Shown here in pieces: positions 44,430-53,906 of a stretch of 64,000 bases of DNA. The translations under genes were made by a program, and so were the position numbers. Each line of letters opens with the position of its first letter. Within the stretch, counting starts at the first letter, position 1. The notes under the pieces are model-generated. The model was not told the origin of the DNA and did not search any database. It saw only the letters and a program-made list of their open reading frames with translations. Source of the DNA: Gluconacetobacter tumulicola (lineage in GTDB: Bacteria; Pseudomonadota; Alphaproteobacteria; Acetobacterales; Acetobacteraceae); assembly GCF_014174215.1 (NCBI RefSeq), contig NZ_JABEQL010000004.1, positions 163,320 to 227,319 on the forward strand. Direction: 5' to 3'.

Positions 44430-46109
44430 ATGGCCGCCACGCAATATGTCTATGTGATGAAGGACCTGACCAAGGCGTATCCGGGTGGGCGCGAGGTCTT
44501 CAAGGGCATCACCCTGTCCTTCCTGCCCGGGGTGAAGATCGGCGTGCTGGGTGTGAACGGTGCCGGTAAATCGACCCTGCTGAAGATCATGGCCGGGATC
44601 GAGAAGGAATATGGCGGCGAGGCCTGGGCCGCCGAAGGCACCCGGATCGGCTATCTGGAGCAGGAGCCCAAGCTGGACGAGTCCCTGACCGTCGGCGAGA
44701 ACGTGGCGCTGGGCTTCGGCGACCTGAAGGTGGCGGTCGACCGCTTCAACGAGATCTCGATGAAGTTCGCTGAGCCGATGTCCGACGACGAGATGACGGC
44801 GCTGCTGGCCGAGCAGGCCGAATTGCAGGAAAAGATCGACGCCGGCGACGGCTGGGAGCTGGACCGCAAGATCGACATCGCGCTCGACGCCCTGCGCTGC
44901 CCGCCGGCAGACAGCCCGGTGACCAAGCTGTCGGGTGGTGAGCGCCGCCGCGTGGCCCTGTGCCGCCTGCTGCTGGAAAAGCCCGACCTGCTGCTGCTGG
45001 ACGAACCGACCAACCATCTGGACGCCGAGAGCGTGGCGTGGCTGGAGCGGACCCTGCGCGACTATGAAGGCACGGTCATGATCATCACCCATGACCGCTA
45101 CTTCCTGGACAACGTCACCAACTGGATCCTGGAACTGGAGCGTGGCCGGGGCTATCCGTTCCAGGGCAATTATTCCTCGTGGCTGGAACAGAAGCGCAAG
45201 CGCCTGGCCCAGGAGGAAAAGGAAGAGAGCGCCCGCCAGCGCGCCCTGGCCGCCGAGCAGGAATGGATCGGCTCCAGCCCCAAGGCGCGCCAGGCCAAGA
45301 GCAAGTCGCGTATCGCCCGCTACGAGGAAATGCTGGCCCAGAACGCCGAGCGTGCGGGCGGTACCGCCGATATCGTCATTCCGCCGGGCCCCCGCCTGGG
45401 CGGCACGGTGATCGAGGCCGAGGATCTGCGCAAGGCGTTCGGCAACCGTCTGCTGATCGACGATCTCAGCTTCAAGCTGCCGCCCGGCGGCATCGTCGGC
45501 GTCATCGGGCCGAACGGCGCGGGCAAATCGACCCTGTTCCGTATGATCGTGGGCCAGGAGCAGCCGGATTCCGGTACGCTGAAGGTCGGCGACACCGTCA
45601 AGCTGGGCTATGTGGACCAGTCGCGCGACAGCCTGGATGACAACAAGACGGTCTGGGAGGAAATCTCCGGCGGCACCGACGTCATCTATCTGGGCAAGCG
45701 GGCCGTGCCGTCGCGCGCCTATGTCGGCGCCTTCAACTTCAAGGGCGCGGACCAGCAGAAGAAGGTCGGCATCCTCTCGGGCGGCGAGCGCAACCGCGTG
45801 CATCTGGCCAAGATGCTGCGGCAGGAAAGCAACGTCATCCTGCTCGACGAACCGACCAACGACCTGGACGTCGATACGCTGCGCGCGCTGGAAGACGCGC
45901 TGGCCGAATTCGCCGGCTGCGCCGTGATCATCAGCCATGATCGCTGGTTCCTGGACCGTCTGGCCACGCATATCCTGGCCTTCGAGGGCGACAGCCACGT
46001 CGAATGGTTCGAGGGCAATTTCCAGGCCTATGAAGAGGACAAACGACGTCGACTCGGTCCGGATGCGACCGAGCCGGGACGGATCAAGTACCGCCCCCTG
46101 GCGCGCTGA
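44430..46109 (+). CDS. ettA: Energy-dependent translational throttle protein EttA (ABC-F)
   Basis: 559 residues. Twin ABC domains without membrane segments: Walker A VNGAGKST at about 45 and PNGAGKST at about 360, signature [13 protein letters not shown] and [13 protein letters not shown], Walker [13 protein letters not shown] and [12 protein letters not shown]. The linker (PtIM) holds the Arg/Lys-rich [18 protein letters not shown] region typical of EttA, and the C-terminus [17 protein letters not shown] is family-conserved. EttA binds the ribosomal E site and restrains translation when ATP is low. ATG 44430 opens the standard [15 protein letters not shown] start. Confidence 0.96.
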   Translation: MAATQYVYVMKDLTKAYPGGREVFKGITLSFLPGVKIGVLGVNGAGKSTLLKIMAGIEKEYGGEAWAAEGTRIGYLEQEPKLDESLTVGENVALGFGDLKVAVDRFNEISMKFAEPMSDDEMTALLAEQAELQEKIDAGDGWELDRKIDIALDALRCPPADSPVTKLSGGERRRVALCRLLLEKPDLLLLDEPTNHLDAESVAWLERTLRDYEGTVMIITHDRYFLDNVTNWILELERGRGYPFQGNYSSWLEQKRKRLAQEEKEESARQRALAAEQEWIGSSPKARQAKSKSRIARYEEMLAQNAERAGGTADIVIPPGPRLGGTVIEAEDLRKAFGNRLLIDDLSFKLPPGGIVGVIGPNGAGKSTLFRMIVGQEQPDSGTLKVGDTVKLGYVDQSRDSLDDNKTVWEEISGGTDVIYLGKRAVPSRAYVGAFNFKGADQQKKVGILSGGERNRVHLAKMLRQESNVILLDEPTNDLDVDTLRALEDALAEFAGCAVIISHDRWFLDRLATHILAFEGDSHVEWFEGNFQAYEEDKRRRLGPDATEPGRIKYRPLAR

Positions 46110-46155
46110 ACCGCCGGGGCGGCCATGCACGTCCCGATCGTCCTGCCGGGCCCCC

Positions 46156-46824
46156 GTGACGCGTCCGCCGCGCGGGATTGACGGGCCGGACCCCGCCGGG
46201 GCGCGGCATTTGCGCCGTGGCCCGTGGGGGCAGCCCGCTGACCGCACCGAATTGGCGCCCTATCCCCGGATCACGGGCGGGTCGATCCGCACGCCGCGCC
46301 TGGTGCTGGAACCGGTCTCGTGGCGGGACATGGACGATATGGCCCGGCTGAAGGCCGATGCCGGGGCGTTCGGCATGATGCTGGGCGGCGTGCGCAGCCG
46401 CCAGCAGGCCGAGGCCGACATGGCCGACGACATGGCCTGCTGGGCACGGCGCGGGGTCGGAATCTTCATCATTCGCGAGGATGGCCGCTTCATCGGCATG
46501 ACCGGCCTGCACGAACGCCCGGACGGGCGCGGGCTCGGCCTGCGCTTCGCGCTCTGGCCGTGGGCGGCCGGGCGCGGCCTGGCGCGCGAGGCCGCCTCGG
46601 CGGCGCTGAGCTTCGCCCATGATGCAGGGATTCGCCGCGTGATGGCGGTGACGCGCGACACCAACATCGCCTCGCGCACCATCCTGGGCGGGATCGGCAT
46701 GACCCAGTGCGACAGTTTCGAACGCGATGGCCACCAGATGCTGGTCTATGAAAGCATCCGCGACGTCGCGCCCGAGCCGCTGCTCCCCCTGCCGCCGCGC
46801 CGCCCGGTCAGATTGCCGGAATAG
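46156..46824 (+). CDS. GNAT-family N-acetyltransferase
   Basis: 222 residues from GTG 46156; the ribosome site is weak and the true start may be further in. The GNAT (RimJ/RimL-like) fold runs from RLVLEPVSWRDMDDMARL to the end, with VGIFIIREDGRFIGMTGLHE as the central strands. The acetyl-CoA pyrophosphate loop is seen in LALWPWAAGRGLAREAASAAL-like sequence (FALWPWAAGRGLAREAAS), and DTNIASRTILGGIGM is the last helix. Acceptor unknown; such enzymes modify ribosomal protein termini, amino acids or drugs. It follows ettA by 46 bases. Confidence 0.85.
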   Translation: MTRPPRGIDGPDPAGARHLRRGPWGQPADRTELAPYPRITGGSIRTPRLVLEPVSWRDMDDMARLKADAGAFGMMLGGVRSRQQAEADMADDMACWARRGVGIFIIREDGRFIGMTGLHERPDGRGLGLRFALWPWAAGRGLAREAASAALSFAHDAGIRRVMAVTRDTNIASRTILGGIGMTQCDSFERDGHQMLVYESIRDVAPEPLLPLPPRRPVRLPE

Positions 46825-46834
46825 TGGGGACGAA

Positions 46835-46905
46835 GCGCATTTCCAATCAGCGTGAGAGAGGCGGATTGGAAACGCGCGCCGGATCGCCACCAGCGCATTT
46901 ACAAC
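46835..46905. repeat. Dispersed palindromic repeat related to the 35632-36200 block
   Basis: Arms GCGCATTTCCAATC (46835-46848) and GATTGGAAACGCGC (46864-46877) pair with a single mismatch. The following bases, read on the minus strand, are gcgctggtggcgatccggcg and cgcgtttcc, nearly identical to 35818-35846. It occupies the whole gap between the convergent GNAT and mlaC genes and may also end transcription. Confidence 0.6.
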
Positions 46906-46910
46906 CGCCT

Positions 46911-47516
46911 CTAGGGGGCGGCGTGCGCCTGTACCTGATGGTCCAGCGCATGCAGCAGGGCGTCGATGCTGCCATTATGCCGACCGAGAAAGGACGCATA
47001 ATCCTGCCGCGTGGTCAGGCGCAGGCTGGGGCCTTCGGCCATCACGTCCACCACCATGGGCTTGCCGCTGCTGAAGCTGACGATCCACTGCGCGTTGAAG
47101 GCCGGCTGTTCGGGGCGGCTGATCACCGTATCCACCGCCTGATCGGGGCCGGAGGAGGCGACATTGCCGATCGTGAAGGTCACGCCCCGATAATCGCCGA
47201 TCTTGTCGGTGATGGAATTGACCAGGATCTGGTGGAACAGCGCCAGGAAGCGCGTCTGCTGTTCCGGCGTGGCGACCCGCCAGTAGCGGCCCATGGCGTC
47301 CATGTCGACATGCTCCTGCAGCAGCGGCAGGATCGCGACCTTCTTGTCGGCCAGCGAGTGGTCGGAATTGACGATTGCGATCAGATGCTGGCCGAAACTG
47401 CTGACGAATGCGCGGGCATCGCCGGCGGAAGCGGCGCGGGCTGGTGCCGCAACCCGCAGGGTGGCGGCCGCGGCGACAAGACCCAGCGCATGACGACGGG
47501 AGAGGGCTGTCTTCAT
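46911..47516 (-). CDS. mlaC: MlaC-family periplasmic phospholipid carrier
   Basis: 201 residues. Signal peptide with a twin-Arg-like start (MKTALSRRHALGLVAAAATL ... APARAAS). The MlaC/Ttg2D domain is seen in FVSSFGQHLIAIVNS, ILPLLQEHVDMDAMGRYWRV (family: F-D-Y-R/W-M) and WIVSFSSGKPMVVDVMAEGPSL. It ferries phospholipids between outer and inner membrane in the Mla system. It lies 14 bases after mlaA, with the inner-membrane mlaFED genes absent from this window, as in many alphaproteobacteria. Confidence 0.9.
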   Translation of the reverse strand: MKTALSRRHALGLVAAAATLRVAAPARAASAGDARAFVSSFGQHLIAIVNSDHSLADKKVAILPLLQEHVDMDAMGRYWRVATPEQQTRFLALFHQILVNSITDKIGDYRGVTFTIGNVASSGPDQAVDTVISRPEQPAFNAQWIVSFSSGKPMVVDVMAEGPSLRLTTRQDYASFLGRHNGSIDALLHALDHQVQAHAAP

Positions 47517-47530
47517 CTCTGTGTCCCTGT

Positions 47531-48346
47531 TCAGTTGTACCAGTCGGGTACGGTGGCGCGGTGGTCGTTGCGGATGGCTTCGGCCTGGGCCTTGCGCTGC
47601 TGCTGGTAGGCGCTGCGGATGGTGGCGTAGGGGTCCAGCGCGTCTTTCTGCAACTGGTCCAGCGCGTCCAGATGGTCGGCCCGCCCGTTGATCATGCCCA
47701 TGATGTTGTAGGCCCAGTTGAATGTCAGCAGCCCGTAGCCCCTGGGAACGTAGTTGAAGGGTTGCAGGCCGGTATCGATGCCGTAGCCGATCCCGTCGCG
47801 GATCGACGACGGACCCAGCATCGGCATGAACAGATAGGGGCCGGACGGCACGCCCCATGTCGCCAGCGTCAGGCCCGCATCATTGTCGTGGTGCGGATAG
47901 CCCGCATATTTCGCGACATCGACCAGCCCGCCGACGCCGGCCACCATGTTGATGCACCAGCGCACGAAGGCATCGCCCGCCCGGCGGGGCCTGCCGGCGC
48001 CGACATCGTTGAAGAACACCACCGGCTCGTTCATCGTCTGGACCATGTTGCCCAGCGACTGCCGCACGCGATAGGGCACGGCCCAGACATAGGCCTTGGC
48101 CACCGGACGCATGGAATATTTGTCCAGCGTCATGCTGACGTCGTACATCTTGCGGTTGAGGGATTCGTACGGATCGTTGGCCTCGCGATATTCGGCCAGC
48201 GCGTCCGGGTCCTTGGGGGGCGGGGCCGCGCAGCCGGCCAGTGCGGCCAGCCCCAGTCCGGCGAAGAGGCGGGTGATCCGGCGCGGGCGGCGGGCGGGAG
48301 TACATGACCGGGATGGCTGTAAGTTCGATCCTGTCACTGCACGCAT
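47531..48346 (-). CDS. mlaA: MlaA (VacJ) outer-membrane lipoprotein
   Basis: 271 residues from ATG 48346 (GGGAACGAG upstream). Lipobox LAGC near residue 38. The MlaA domain has NDPYESLNRKMYDVSMTLD, FFNDVGAGRPRRAGDAFVRW, GVPSGPYLFMPMLGPSSIRDG and GYGLLTFNWAYNIM, the standard series. MlaA sits as a ring in the outer membrane and removes phospholipid from the outer leaflet, handing it to MlaC. The longer open frame has no signal-peptide logic. Probably cotranscribed with mlaC. Confidence 0.94.
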   Translation of the reverse strand: MRAVTGSNLQPSRSCTPARRPRRITRLFAGLGLAALAGCAAPPPKDPDALAEYREANDPYESLNRKMYDVSMTLDKYSMRPVAKAYVWAVPYRVRQSLGNMVQTMNEPVVFFNDVGAGRPRRAGDAFVRWCINMVAGVGGLVDVAKYAGYPHHDNDAGLTLATWGVPSGPYLFMPMLGPSSIRDGIGYGIDTGLQPFNYVPRGYGLLTFNWAYNIMGMINGRADHLDALDQLQKDALDPYATIRSAYQQQRKAQAEAIRNDHRATVPDWYN

Positions 48347-48731
48347 GCTCGTTCCCGTTTCCCTGGTCTGCCGTTCCCGAACGCCACTAATGCGCGGGAA
48401 GCCAATGGATGTCGCGGGCGTCGACGCGTGTCCGCGAACCCTCTCTCTAGCATGGGACGCGGCGTGTGCAATCGTCGCCGTTGACCGACCGGTCATGCGC
48501 CTGGGGAGCGGGCGTGGGGACGGCAGGGGTTTTCAGGCCACCTGCGGCATGTCAGGCCTGTTCCTTCACCGGAACGGTCCGGTTCGTCATCGCGCGGAAC
48601 AGCCCGGCGGGGCCGATGCGGCCAGCACCCGCACCGGGGGCGCGGGATGCCGCCGGGCGGAGCCGTTCACGTTCCCGTGATTGACCGGTGGCCGCCTGCG
48701 GCGGCATCCTGTCACGAAGCCAGGGAGAAGA
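48347..48731. other. Intergenic region between mlaA and MOSC gene
   Basis: 385 bases between divergent genes. GC-rich; short open frames exist on both strands, but none has a ribosome site or family match. Nothing further recognised; it should hold both promoters. Confidence 0.4.
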
Positions 48732-49598
48732 ATGATGCAGGATATGACGGACCCGGCGGCCGGGGCGTGCGTGGCGCGGGTCGTGGCGCTGCATGTCCAT
48801 CCCGTCAAGTCATTGGGCGGGATCGCGGTATCGGCCGGCCGGCTGGGGCCGTGCGGGCTGGAGGATGACCGGCGCTGGATGGTCACCGACCCGGATGGCG
48901 CTTTCCTGACCCAGCGCCAGCTGGCGCGGATGGCGCTGGTGACGGTGGCGCGCGGCACCGATGGGCTGGTGCTGGCGATGGAAGGCCACGGCGCGCATGC
49001 GGTCGCCCTTCCGCCCGTCGACGGCACGCGGCGGATCGTACGGGTGTGGAAGGACAGCGTGCCGGCCGTCGATGCGGGCGATGCGGCGGCCGCCTGGCTC
49101 GGTGCCGCGCTGGGCCGCCCCTGCCGGCTGGTCTACCTGCACGATACGGGGGCGCGGCCGGCCGATCCGGCCTTCGCGCCGCCGGGCGCCACCGTGGGGT
49201 TCGCCGACGGGTTTGCCGTGCTGCTGGCCAGCCGGGCGTCGCTGGACGCCCTGAACCGCGACCTGCCGTCCCCGGTGCCGATGGACCGTTTCCGGCCCAA
49301 TCTGGTGCTGGAAGGGGCGGCACCCTGGGCCGAGGATGGCTGGCGCCTGCTGGCGGTGGGCGAGGCGCTGCTGCGGGTCGTCAAGCCCTGCTCGCGCTGC
49401 ATCATGACGACCATCGACCAGCGGACGGCCGAGAGTCCCGACCCGCGCGAACCGCTGGCGACGCTGGCCCGCACCCGCCGCGCCCGGGGCGGGGTCATGT
49501 TCGGCCAGAACGCGGTGGTGGTGCGGCCGGGCCGGGTCGCGATGGGCGATGACGTGCGGGTGCTGAAAGAGGGGCCGTCGAACCTGTTACCGGTCTGA
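48732..49598 (+). CDS. MOSC domain protein (YcbX/mARC type)
   Basis: 288 residues from ATG 48732, which follows GGGAGAAG. An N-terminal MOSC_N barrel (VARVVALHVHPVKSLGGIAV ... LEDDRRWMVTDPDGAFLTQR) leads into the MOSC domain, with FRPNLVLEGAAPWAEDGWR and the Cys-containing KPCSRCIMTTID. In mARC/YcbX enzymes the Cys of this segment ligates the molybdenum cofactor, and the enzymes reduce N-hydroxylated compounds. No C-terminal 2Fe-2S ferredoxin domain is present (E. coli YcbX has one), so a separate electron donor is expected. It is convergent with thyX (10-base gap). Confidence 0.88.
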   Translation: MMQDMTDPAAGACVARVVALHVHPVKSLGGIAVSAGRLGPCGLEDDRRWMVTDPDGAFLTQRQLARMALVTVARGTDGLVLAMEGHGAHAVALPPVDGTRRIVRVWKDSVPAVDAGDAAAAWLGAALGRPCRLVYLHDTGARPADPAFAPPGATVGFADGFAVLLASRASLDALNRDLPSPVPMDRFRPNLVLEGAAPWAEDGWRLLAVGEALLRVVKPCSRCIMTTIDQRTAESPDPREPLATLARTRRARGGVMFGQNAVVVRPGRVAMGDDVRVLKEGPSNLLPV

Positions 49599-49608
49599 GG
49601 GCGGCTTT

Positions 49609-50559
49609 TTATCTTCCCAGCCGGGGGGCGATCTCGGGCAGCAGGCCGATCAGGTCCGTGACCTCGCGCTTCGACAGGCCGGACGCCTGCAGATCGACCT
49701 CCCGCCCGGCCAGCACGTCGCGCAGGGCCCGCAGCGCGGGGCCGGACAGCAGGGCCGCTTCCTGCATGTAGTCGCGGAAGGCCTCGTAGGTCAGCGGTAC
49801 CCAGCGTTCCACCAGGTTCAGGATCGTGTCGGCATAGGCGCGGATTTCGTACTGCGCGTGGGCATCGGCCCGCAGCCGCAGGAAATGCAGCAGGTTCCAC
49901 AGGTTGAGCTGCCAGTAGAACTGCGTCATCACATTGACTGGCAGCGTCATGCGCGCCAGCTCGCGCGCCACCACCGGGCGGTCGGGATCGACGACATTCC
50001 CTTCCTCGTCCTGGTTCAGCATTTCCAGGTAATGGTCGTAGCAGCGGGTCGCGTCCTCGCGCAGCAGGTCCAGCACGTGCTGGGCGGCATCGGGGGGCAG
50101 GCTGTCGCCGCGCCCCTGCTTGTTGCTGGCCGACTGGTGGGCGATGTCCTCGGGCCGGGGGAAATAGAATTCCTTCTCCAGCACCGAATAGCGGGCCGAA
50201 TATTCGTTGATGCTGGCCGTGCGGTGGCGGAACCACTGGCGGGTCACGAAGATCGGGGCGCGGACGTGGAACTTGGCCACCGCCAGCTCGAACGGGCTGG
50301 TGTGCCGGTGGCGCATCAGGTAGCGGATCAGCCCCCGGTCGTCCGAGGTGCTGCGCGTGCCCCGCCCGTACGAGACGCGCGCACCCTGCACGATGGCTTC
50401 GTCGCCGCCCATATAATCGACCAGCCGGACGAATCCGGTGCCCAGCACGGGCTGGGGCTCGTACAGCGCCTCTTCGACGGCGGGGACGACCGTGCGGCGC
50501 GTCTGGGCCCAGTCGGCGCGGGCCGCGTCGATTTCCGATTTCTGGTCCGTTGAAAACAT
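49609..50559 (-). CDS. thyX: Flavin-dependent thymidylate synthase
   Basis: 316 residues. ThyX makes dTMP from dUMP with FAD and methylene-tetrahydrofolate. The signature RHRTASINEYSARYS (family RHRxxSxxExSxR) is present at about 117-131. The ATG 50559 start gives MFSTDQKSEIDAARADW; the longer frame runs through the tmRNA gene and is not plausible. Flavin-binding QFYWQLNLWNLLHFLRLR and YADTILNLVERWVPLTY are in place. It is divergent from ssrA. Confidence 0.95.
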   Translation of the reverse strand: MFSTDQKSEIDAARADWAQTRRTVVPAVEEALYEPQPVLGTGFVRLVDYMGGDEAIVQGARVSYGRGTRSTSDDRGLIRYLMRHRHTSPFELAVAKFHVRAPIFVTRQWFRHRTASINEYSARYSVLEKEFYFPRPEDIAHQSASNKQGRGDSLPPDAAQHVLDLLREDATRCYDHYLEMLNQDEEGNVVDPDRPVVARELARMTLPVNVMTQFYWQLNLWNLLHFLRLRADAHAQYEIRAYADTILNLVERWVPLTYEAFRDYMQEAALLSGPALRALRDVLAGREVDLQASGLSKREVTDLIGLLPEIAPRLGR

Positions 50560-50628
50560 TGCCGCGCTCCGTCCCTGCCGCTGAGTCCAAGGGGGCGCAT
50601 ACCACGAATCCCCGGCCGCGGACACGGC

Positions 50629-50657
50629 TTGCGCCCATGATGCGGCATCCTTATATA
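50629..50657 (+). promoter_or_regulatory. Sigma-70-like promoter of the tmRNA gene
   Basis: TTGCGC at 50629-50634 and TATATA at 50652-50657, spaced 17 bases. Start of transcription expected near 50663, where the first tmRNA helix begins. Confidence 0.6.
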
Positions 50658-50662
50658 CCGGA

Positions 50663-50963
50663 GTGCCGGAGGGGCTTGCTCCTTGGCTATGGCGATAAAC
50701 GGCACGTGGAATAAGTGTAGTGGACCCGGGGGCAGTACCCGGCGTCTCCACCAGAACTCTCCCCGCCATGACCCTTCGGGGCAGGGGAGCATGGGGACGA
50801 AACAGGCTCGACACGCATGGTAAAGACCTGCCTTTTGCCCGGCATTGTACCGCCGTCATCGGGCTAACTTACAAGTGCCAACGATAACTCTGAGGTGCTC
50901 GCTGTCGCTGCATAAGTGACAAGCGCGGTTCGGGAGGGCACCGGGCAACAGAAGCCCTCCCAC
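50663..50963 (+). ncRNA. ssrA: Two-piece (circularly permuted) tmRNA
   Basis: Rescues stalled ribosomes and tags their product. The permuted alphaproteobacterial layout is clear. The acceptor piece comes first, with helix GTGCCG/CGGCAC (50663-50668, 50700-50705), T arm CCGGG/CCCGG (50726-50742) and encoded CCA at 50751-50753. An intervening segment to about 50792 is expected to be processed out. The coding piece starts GGGGACG at 50793-50799 and pairs with CGTCTCC at 50743-50749, keeping the G3-U70 pair that alanyl-tRNA synthetase needs. The tag frame, 50877-50915, encodes ANDNSEVLAVAA and a stop. A GGGAGGGC/GCCCTCCC helix closes the RNA. Exact ends are inferred. Confidence 0.93.
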
Positions 50964-51145
50964 TTCGCCGCCAAATCATGCCATTATTCCTGCGGTTGTG
51001 ATGTCTGACCTGCCGAGGCAGCCCTTGTGCCCTCACGCGGTTTGACGCATGGCTGAAGGCTGTGGCAGGGCGTGGCGCGACCCACACGGCCATCATGGCC
51101 CGGCCGACTCCCGATGGGGCGGCCGGACGGTACGGAGTATCCCGC

Positions 51146-51697
51146 ATGTCCGACGATCGCGACGAGGAAAACGGTTTCGACACCACGATTCCCGAAAGCC
51201 TCCTGCCCTATGATTCCTGGATCGAGGACGCGTATCGCGGGGTGATGCTGCGCGCGCTGGAACATGTGGGGCGCGAGGGACTGCCCGACGGGCATCATTT
51301 CTACATCACCTACCGCACCGACTGGCCGGGCGTGGTGCTGCCCAGCCGGCTGCGCGCCCAGTATCCGCACGAGATCACCATCGTGCTGCAGCACCAGTTC
51401 TGGGACCTGAAGGTGGATGAGGACGCGCAGACCATTTCGGTCGGCCTGTCCTTCGGCGGCGTGGGGTCGACCCTGGTCATTCCCGTCGACGCCGTGACCG
51501 CCTTCGCCGATCCCCATGTCCGGCTCGCGCTACGCTTTACCCCGCCCGAGCCGGCGGTCGAGGAAGACGAGGCGCCCGCCGCCTCCGAACTGGCGGCCCC
51601 GGCGGATGAGGCCGCGGAACCCGCGGAGGAAGCGCCGTCCTCGCCACAAGTGGTCAGCCTGGCCGCCTTCCGCAAGAAGGGTTCCGGTCCGGGCTGA
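51146..51697 (+). CDS. sspB: SspB, ClpXP adaptor for SsrA-tagged proteins
   Basis: 183 residues from ATG 51146 (GGAG 8 bases upstream). The SspB fold is seen in [57 protein letters not shown] and [22 protein letters not shown], the alphaproteobacterial form. An acidic Ala/Glu linker leads to a C-terminal peptide [13 protein letters not shown], the segment that docks on ClpX. It lies about 180 bases after the tmRNA gene on the same strand, so tag and adaptor are neighbours. Confidence 0.95.
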   Translation: MSDDRDEENGFDTTIPESLLPYDSWIEDAYRGVMLRALEHVGREGLPDGHHFYITYRTDWPGVVLPSRLRAQYPHEITIVLQHQFWDLKVDEDAQTISVGLSFGGVGSTLVIPVDAVTAFADPHVRLALRFTPPEPAVEEDEAPAASELAAPADEAAEPAEEAPSSPQVVSLAAFRKKGSGPG

Positions 51698-51800
51698 ACC
51701 GTACACCATCCGGGGGGCCCGGATGCGGCCGGGCTCTCCGTGCATCGCCACCACCCGGAACCAATCCGGGGGAGACAGGCACACAGAGGGAGACTGTCCA

Positions 51801-53465
51801 TTGAACGCCTCATCCACCCCCCCCAAGCCGCCGTTGAAGCCATTCGTCTACGGCCCGCTCTTTCCGCTCCATGACGATGACACGCCCTATCGGCGGCTGG
51901 AGATCGAAGGGGTCCACACCACGGTCTGCGACGGCCGCACCGTGCTGCACGTCAAGCCCGAGGCACTGGGCGAACTCGCCGCCCGCGCCTTCCACGACAT
52001 CGCGCACCTGCTGCGCCCCGGCCACCTGGCCCAGCTTGCCAAGATCCTGAAGGACCCTGAGGCGTCGGACAATGACCGCTTCGTGGCGCTGGACCTGCTG
52101 AAGAATGCCAGCATCGCCGCCGGCGGCGTGCTGCCGATGTGCCAGGATACCGGCACCGCCATCATCTACGGCAAGAAGGGCCAGCGCGTCTGGGTGGACG
52201 GCAACGAGGAAGAGGCATTCTCGCGCGGCGTCTACGACACCTACACCCGCACCAGCCTGCGCTATTCGCAGATGGCGCCGCTGTCGATGTTCGAGGAAGT
52301 GAATACCGGCACCAACCTGCCGGTGCAGTTCCACATCTCGGCCACACCGGGCGACTACCATGCCGAGCAGATGGACCTGATGTTCGTCGCCAAGGGCGGC
52401 GGGTCGGCCAACAAGACCTTCCTGTTCCAGGAAACCCGCGCCCTGCTGTCCACCAAGGAAAACCTGCTGAAATGGCTGGACGTCAAGGTGCGCACGCTGG
52501 GCACCTCGGCCTGCCCGCCCTACCATCTGGCGGTCGTGATCGGCGGCATGTCGGCCGAACAGACGCTGGAGACGGTCAAGCTGGCCTCGACCAAGTGGCT
52601 GGACAGCCTGCCGACCGAAGGCAGCCCGCAGGGCCACGCCTTCCGCGACCTGGAGATGGAGCAGGAGATCCTGAAGCTGACCCAGGGCCTGGGCATCGGC
52701 GCGCAGTTCGGCGGCAAATATTTCTGCCATGACGTGCGCGTGGTGCGCCTGCCGCGCCATGGCGCGTCGCTGCCGGTGGGCATCGGCGTGTCCTGCTCGG
52801 CCGACCGGCAGATCAAGGCCCGCGTGACCGCCGACGGCTTCTTCCTCGAACAGCTCGAGACCGATCCCGCGCGCTTCCTGCCCGAGACGACCGACGAGCA
52901 TCTGGGCGGCGAAGAGGTGCAGATCGACCTCAACAAGCCGATGACCGAGATCCGCAAGCAACTGTCGCAGTACCCGGTCAAGACCCGCCTGTCCCTGACC
53001 GGCACCGTGGTCGTGGCACGCGACATCGCCCATGCCAAGTTCCGCGAGCGGCTGGAGCGCGGCGAGGGCCTGCCGCAGTACCTGAAGGACCATCCGGTCT
53101 ATTACGCCGGCCCGGCCAAGACGCCGGACGGGCTGCCGACCGGTTCGTTCGGCCCCACCACCGCCGGGCGCATGGACAGTTATGTCGACATGCTCCAGGC
53201 TGCCGGCGGGTCGTTCGTCATGCTGGCGAAGGGCAACCGGTCGAAGGCGGTGCGCGAGGCGTGCCACAAATATGGCGGCTTCTATCTCGGTTCGGTCGGC
53301 GGCCCGGCGGCGCGGCTGGCCAAGGACTGCATCCGCAAGGTCGAGGTTCTGGAATATCCGGAACTGGGCATGGAAGCGGTCTGGAAGATCGAGGTCGAGA
53401 ATTTCCCGGCCTTTATCGTCATCGACGACAAGGGCAATGATTTCTACGAAGGCCTGACGGGCTGA
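51801..53465 (+). CDS. fumA: Class I fumarate hydratase (Fe-S)
   Basis: 554 residues, near the E. coli FumA/FumB length. The start is TTG 51801, preceded by GAGGGAGA, since the conserved N-terminus begins there and no ATG is in range. 4Fe-4S-dependent hydration of fumarate to malate in the TCA cycle. The N-terminal (alpha) part has [21 protein letters not shown] with a cluster Cys, and the middle has [18 protein letters not shown] and [17 protein letters not shown] sequence ([17 protein letters not shown]). The C-terminal (beta) part has [22 protein letters not shown]. Single-chain form. Confidence 0.95.
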   Translation: MNASSTPPKPPLKPFVYGPLFPLHDDDTPYRRLEIEGVHTTVCDGRTVLHVKPEALGELAARAFHDIAHLLRPGHLAQLAKILKDPEASDNDRFVALDLLKNASIAAGGVLPMCQDTGTAIIYGKKGQRVWVDGNEEEAFSRGVYDTYTRTSLRYSQMAPLSMFEEVNTGTNLPVQFHISATPGDYHAEQMDLMFVAKGGGSANKTFLFQETRALLSTKENLLKWLDVKVRTLGTSACPPYHLAVVIGGMSAEQTLETVKLASTKWLDSLPTEGSPQGHAFRDLEMEQEILKLTQGLGIGAQFGGKYFCHDVRVVRLPRHGASLPVGIGVSCSADRQIKARVTADGFFLEQLETDPARFLPETTDEHLGGEEVQIDLNKPMTEIRKQLSQYPVKTRLSLTGTVVVARDIAHAKFRERLERGEGLPQYLKDHPVYYAGPAKTPDGLPTGSFGPTTAGRMDSYVDMLQAAGGSFVMLAKGNRSKAVREACHKYGGFYLGSVGGPAARLAKDCIRKVEVLEYPELGMEAVWKIEVENFPAFIVIDDKGNDFYEGLTG

Positions 53466-53511
53466 GTCGGGGCGCCGCCCCGCCATCCGTCTACAAGGAG
53501 ATCCCCGTTCC

Positions 53512-53904
53512 ATGCGCTTTACCGTCGATCGGCTGGACCATGTCGTCATTACCGTCCGTGACCTGGAGGTCTCGGCGTCCTGGTATCAGCGGGTTCTGGG
53601 CATGGAGCGGGAGGAATATGGCCGCAACAACCGCACGGCGCTGAAATTCGGCGGCCAGAAGCTCAATCTCCGCCCCCAGGGGGCGGAAGGCTGGGCCTCG
53701 GCCACCGATGCGCTGCCCGGCACCAACGATCTCTGCTTCATCACCGCCGTTTCCAGCGCCGACGTGGTCGAGCATCTGGAAGGGTGCGGCGTCCGCGTCA
53801 CCGACGGGCCGGTCGCCCGCCTGGGGGCGCTGGGCCCCGTCACCTCGGTCTATTGCGAGGACCCGGACGGCAATCTGGTCGAGATCGCATCCTACCAGGG
53901 ATAG
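53512..53904 (+). CDS. VOC-superfamily (glyoxalase-fold) protein
   Basis: 130 residues. Two beta-alpha-beta-beta-beta modules: FTVDRLDHVVITVRDLEVSASWYQRVLGM and FITAVSSADVVEHLEGCGV ... VYCEDPDGNLVEIASY. His15 and Glu near the C-terminus fit the metal site of the vicinal oxygen chelate fold. Possible activities include glyoxalase, fosfomycin-type thiol transfer or dioxygenase; sequence does not decide. It follows fumarase by 46 bases (AAGGAG before ATG 53512) and precedes the MIP channel by 2 bases. Confidence 0.87.
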   Translation: MRFTVDRLDHVVITVRDLEVSASWYQRVLGMEREEYGRNNRTALKFGGQKLNLRPQGAEGWASATDALPGTNDLCFITAVSSADVVEHLEGCGVRVTDGPVARLGALGPVTSVYCEDPDGNLVEIASYQG

Positions 53905-53906
53905 CA

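Noticed and set aside
50560..50859. N-terminal extension of thyX through the tmRNA region
   Set aside because: The region encodes the tmRNA on the other strand, and ThyX homology starts at 50559.
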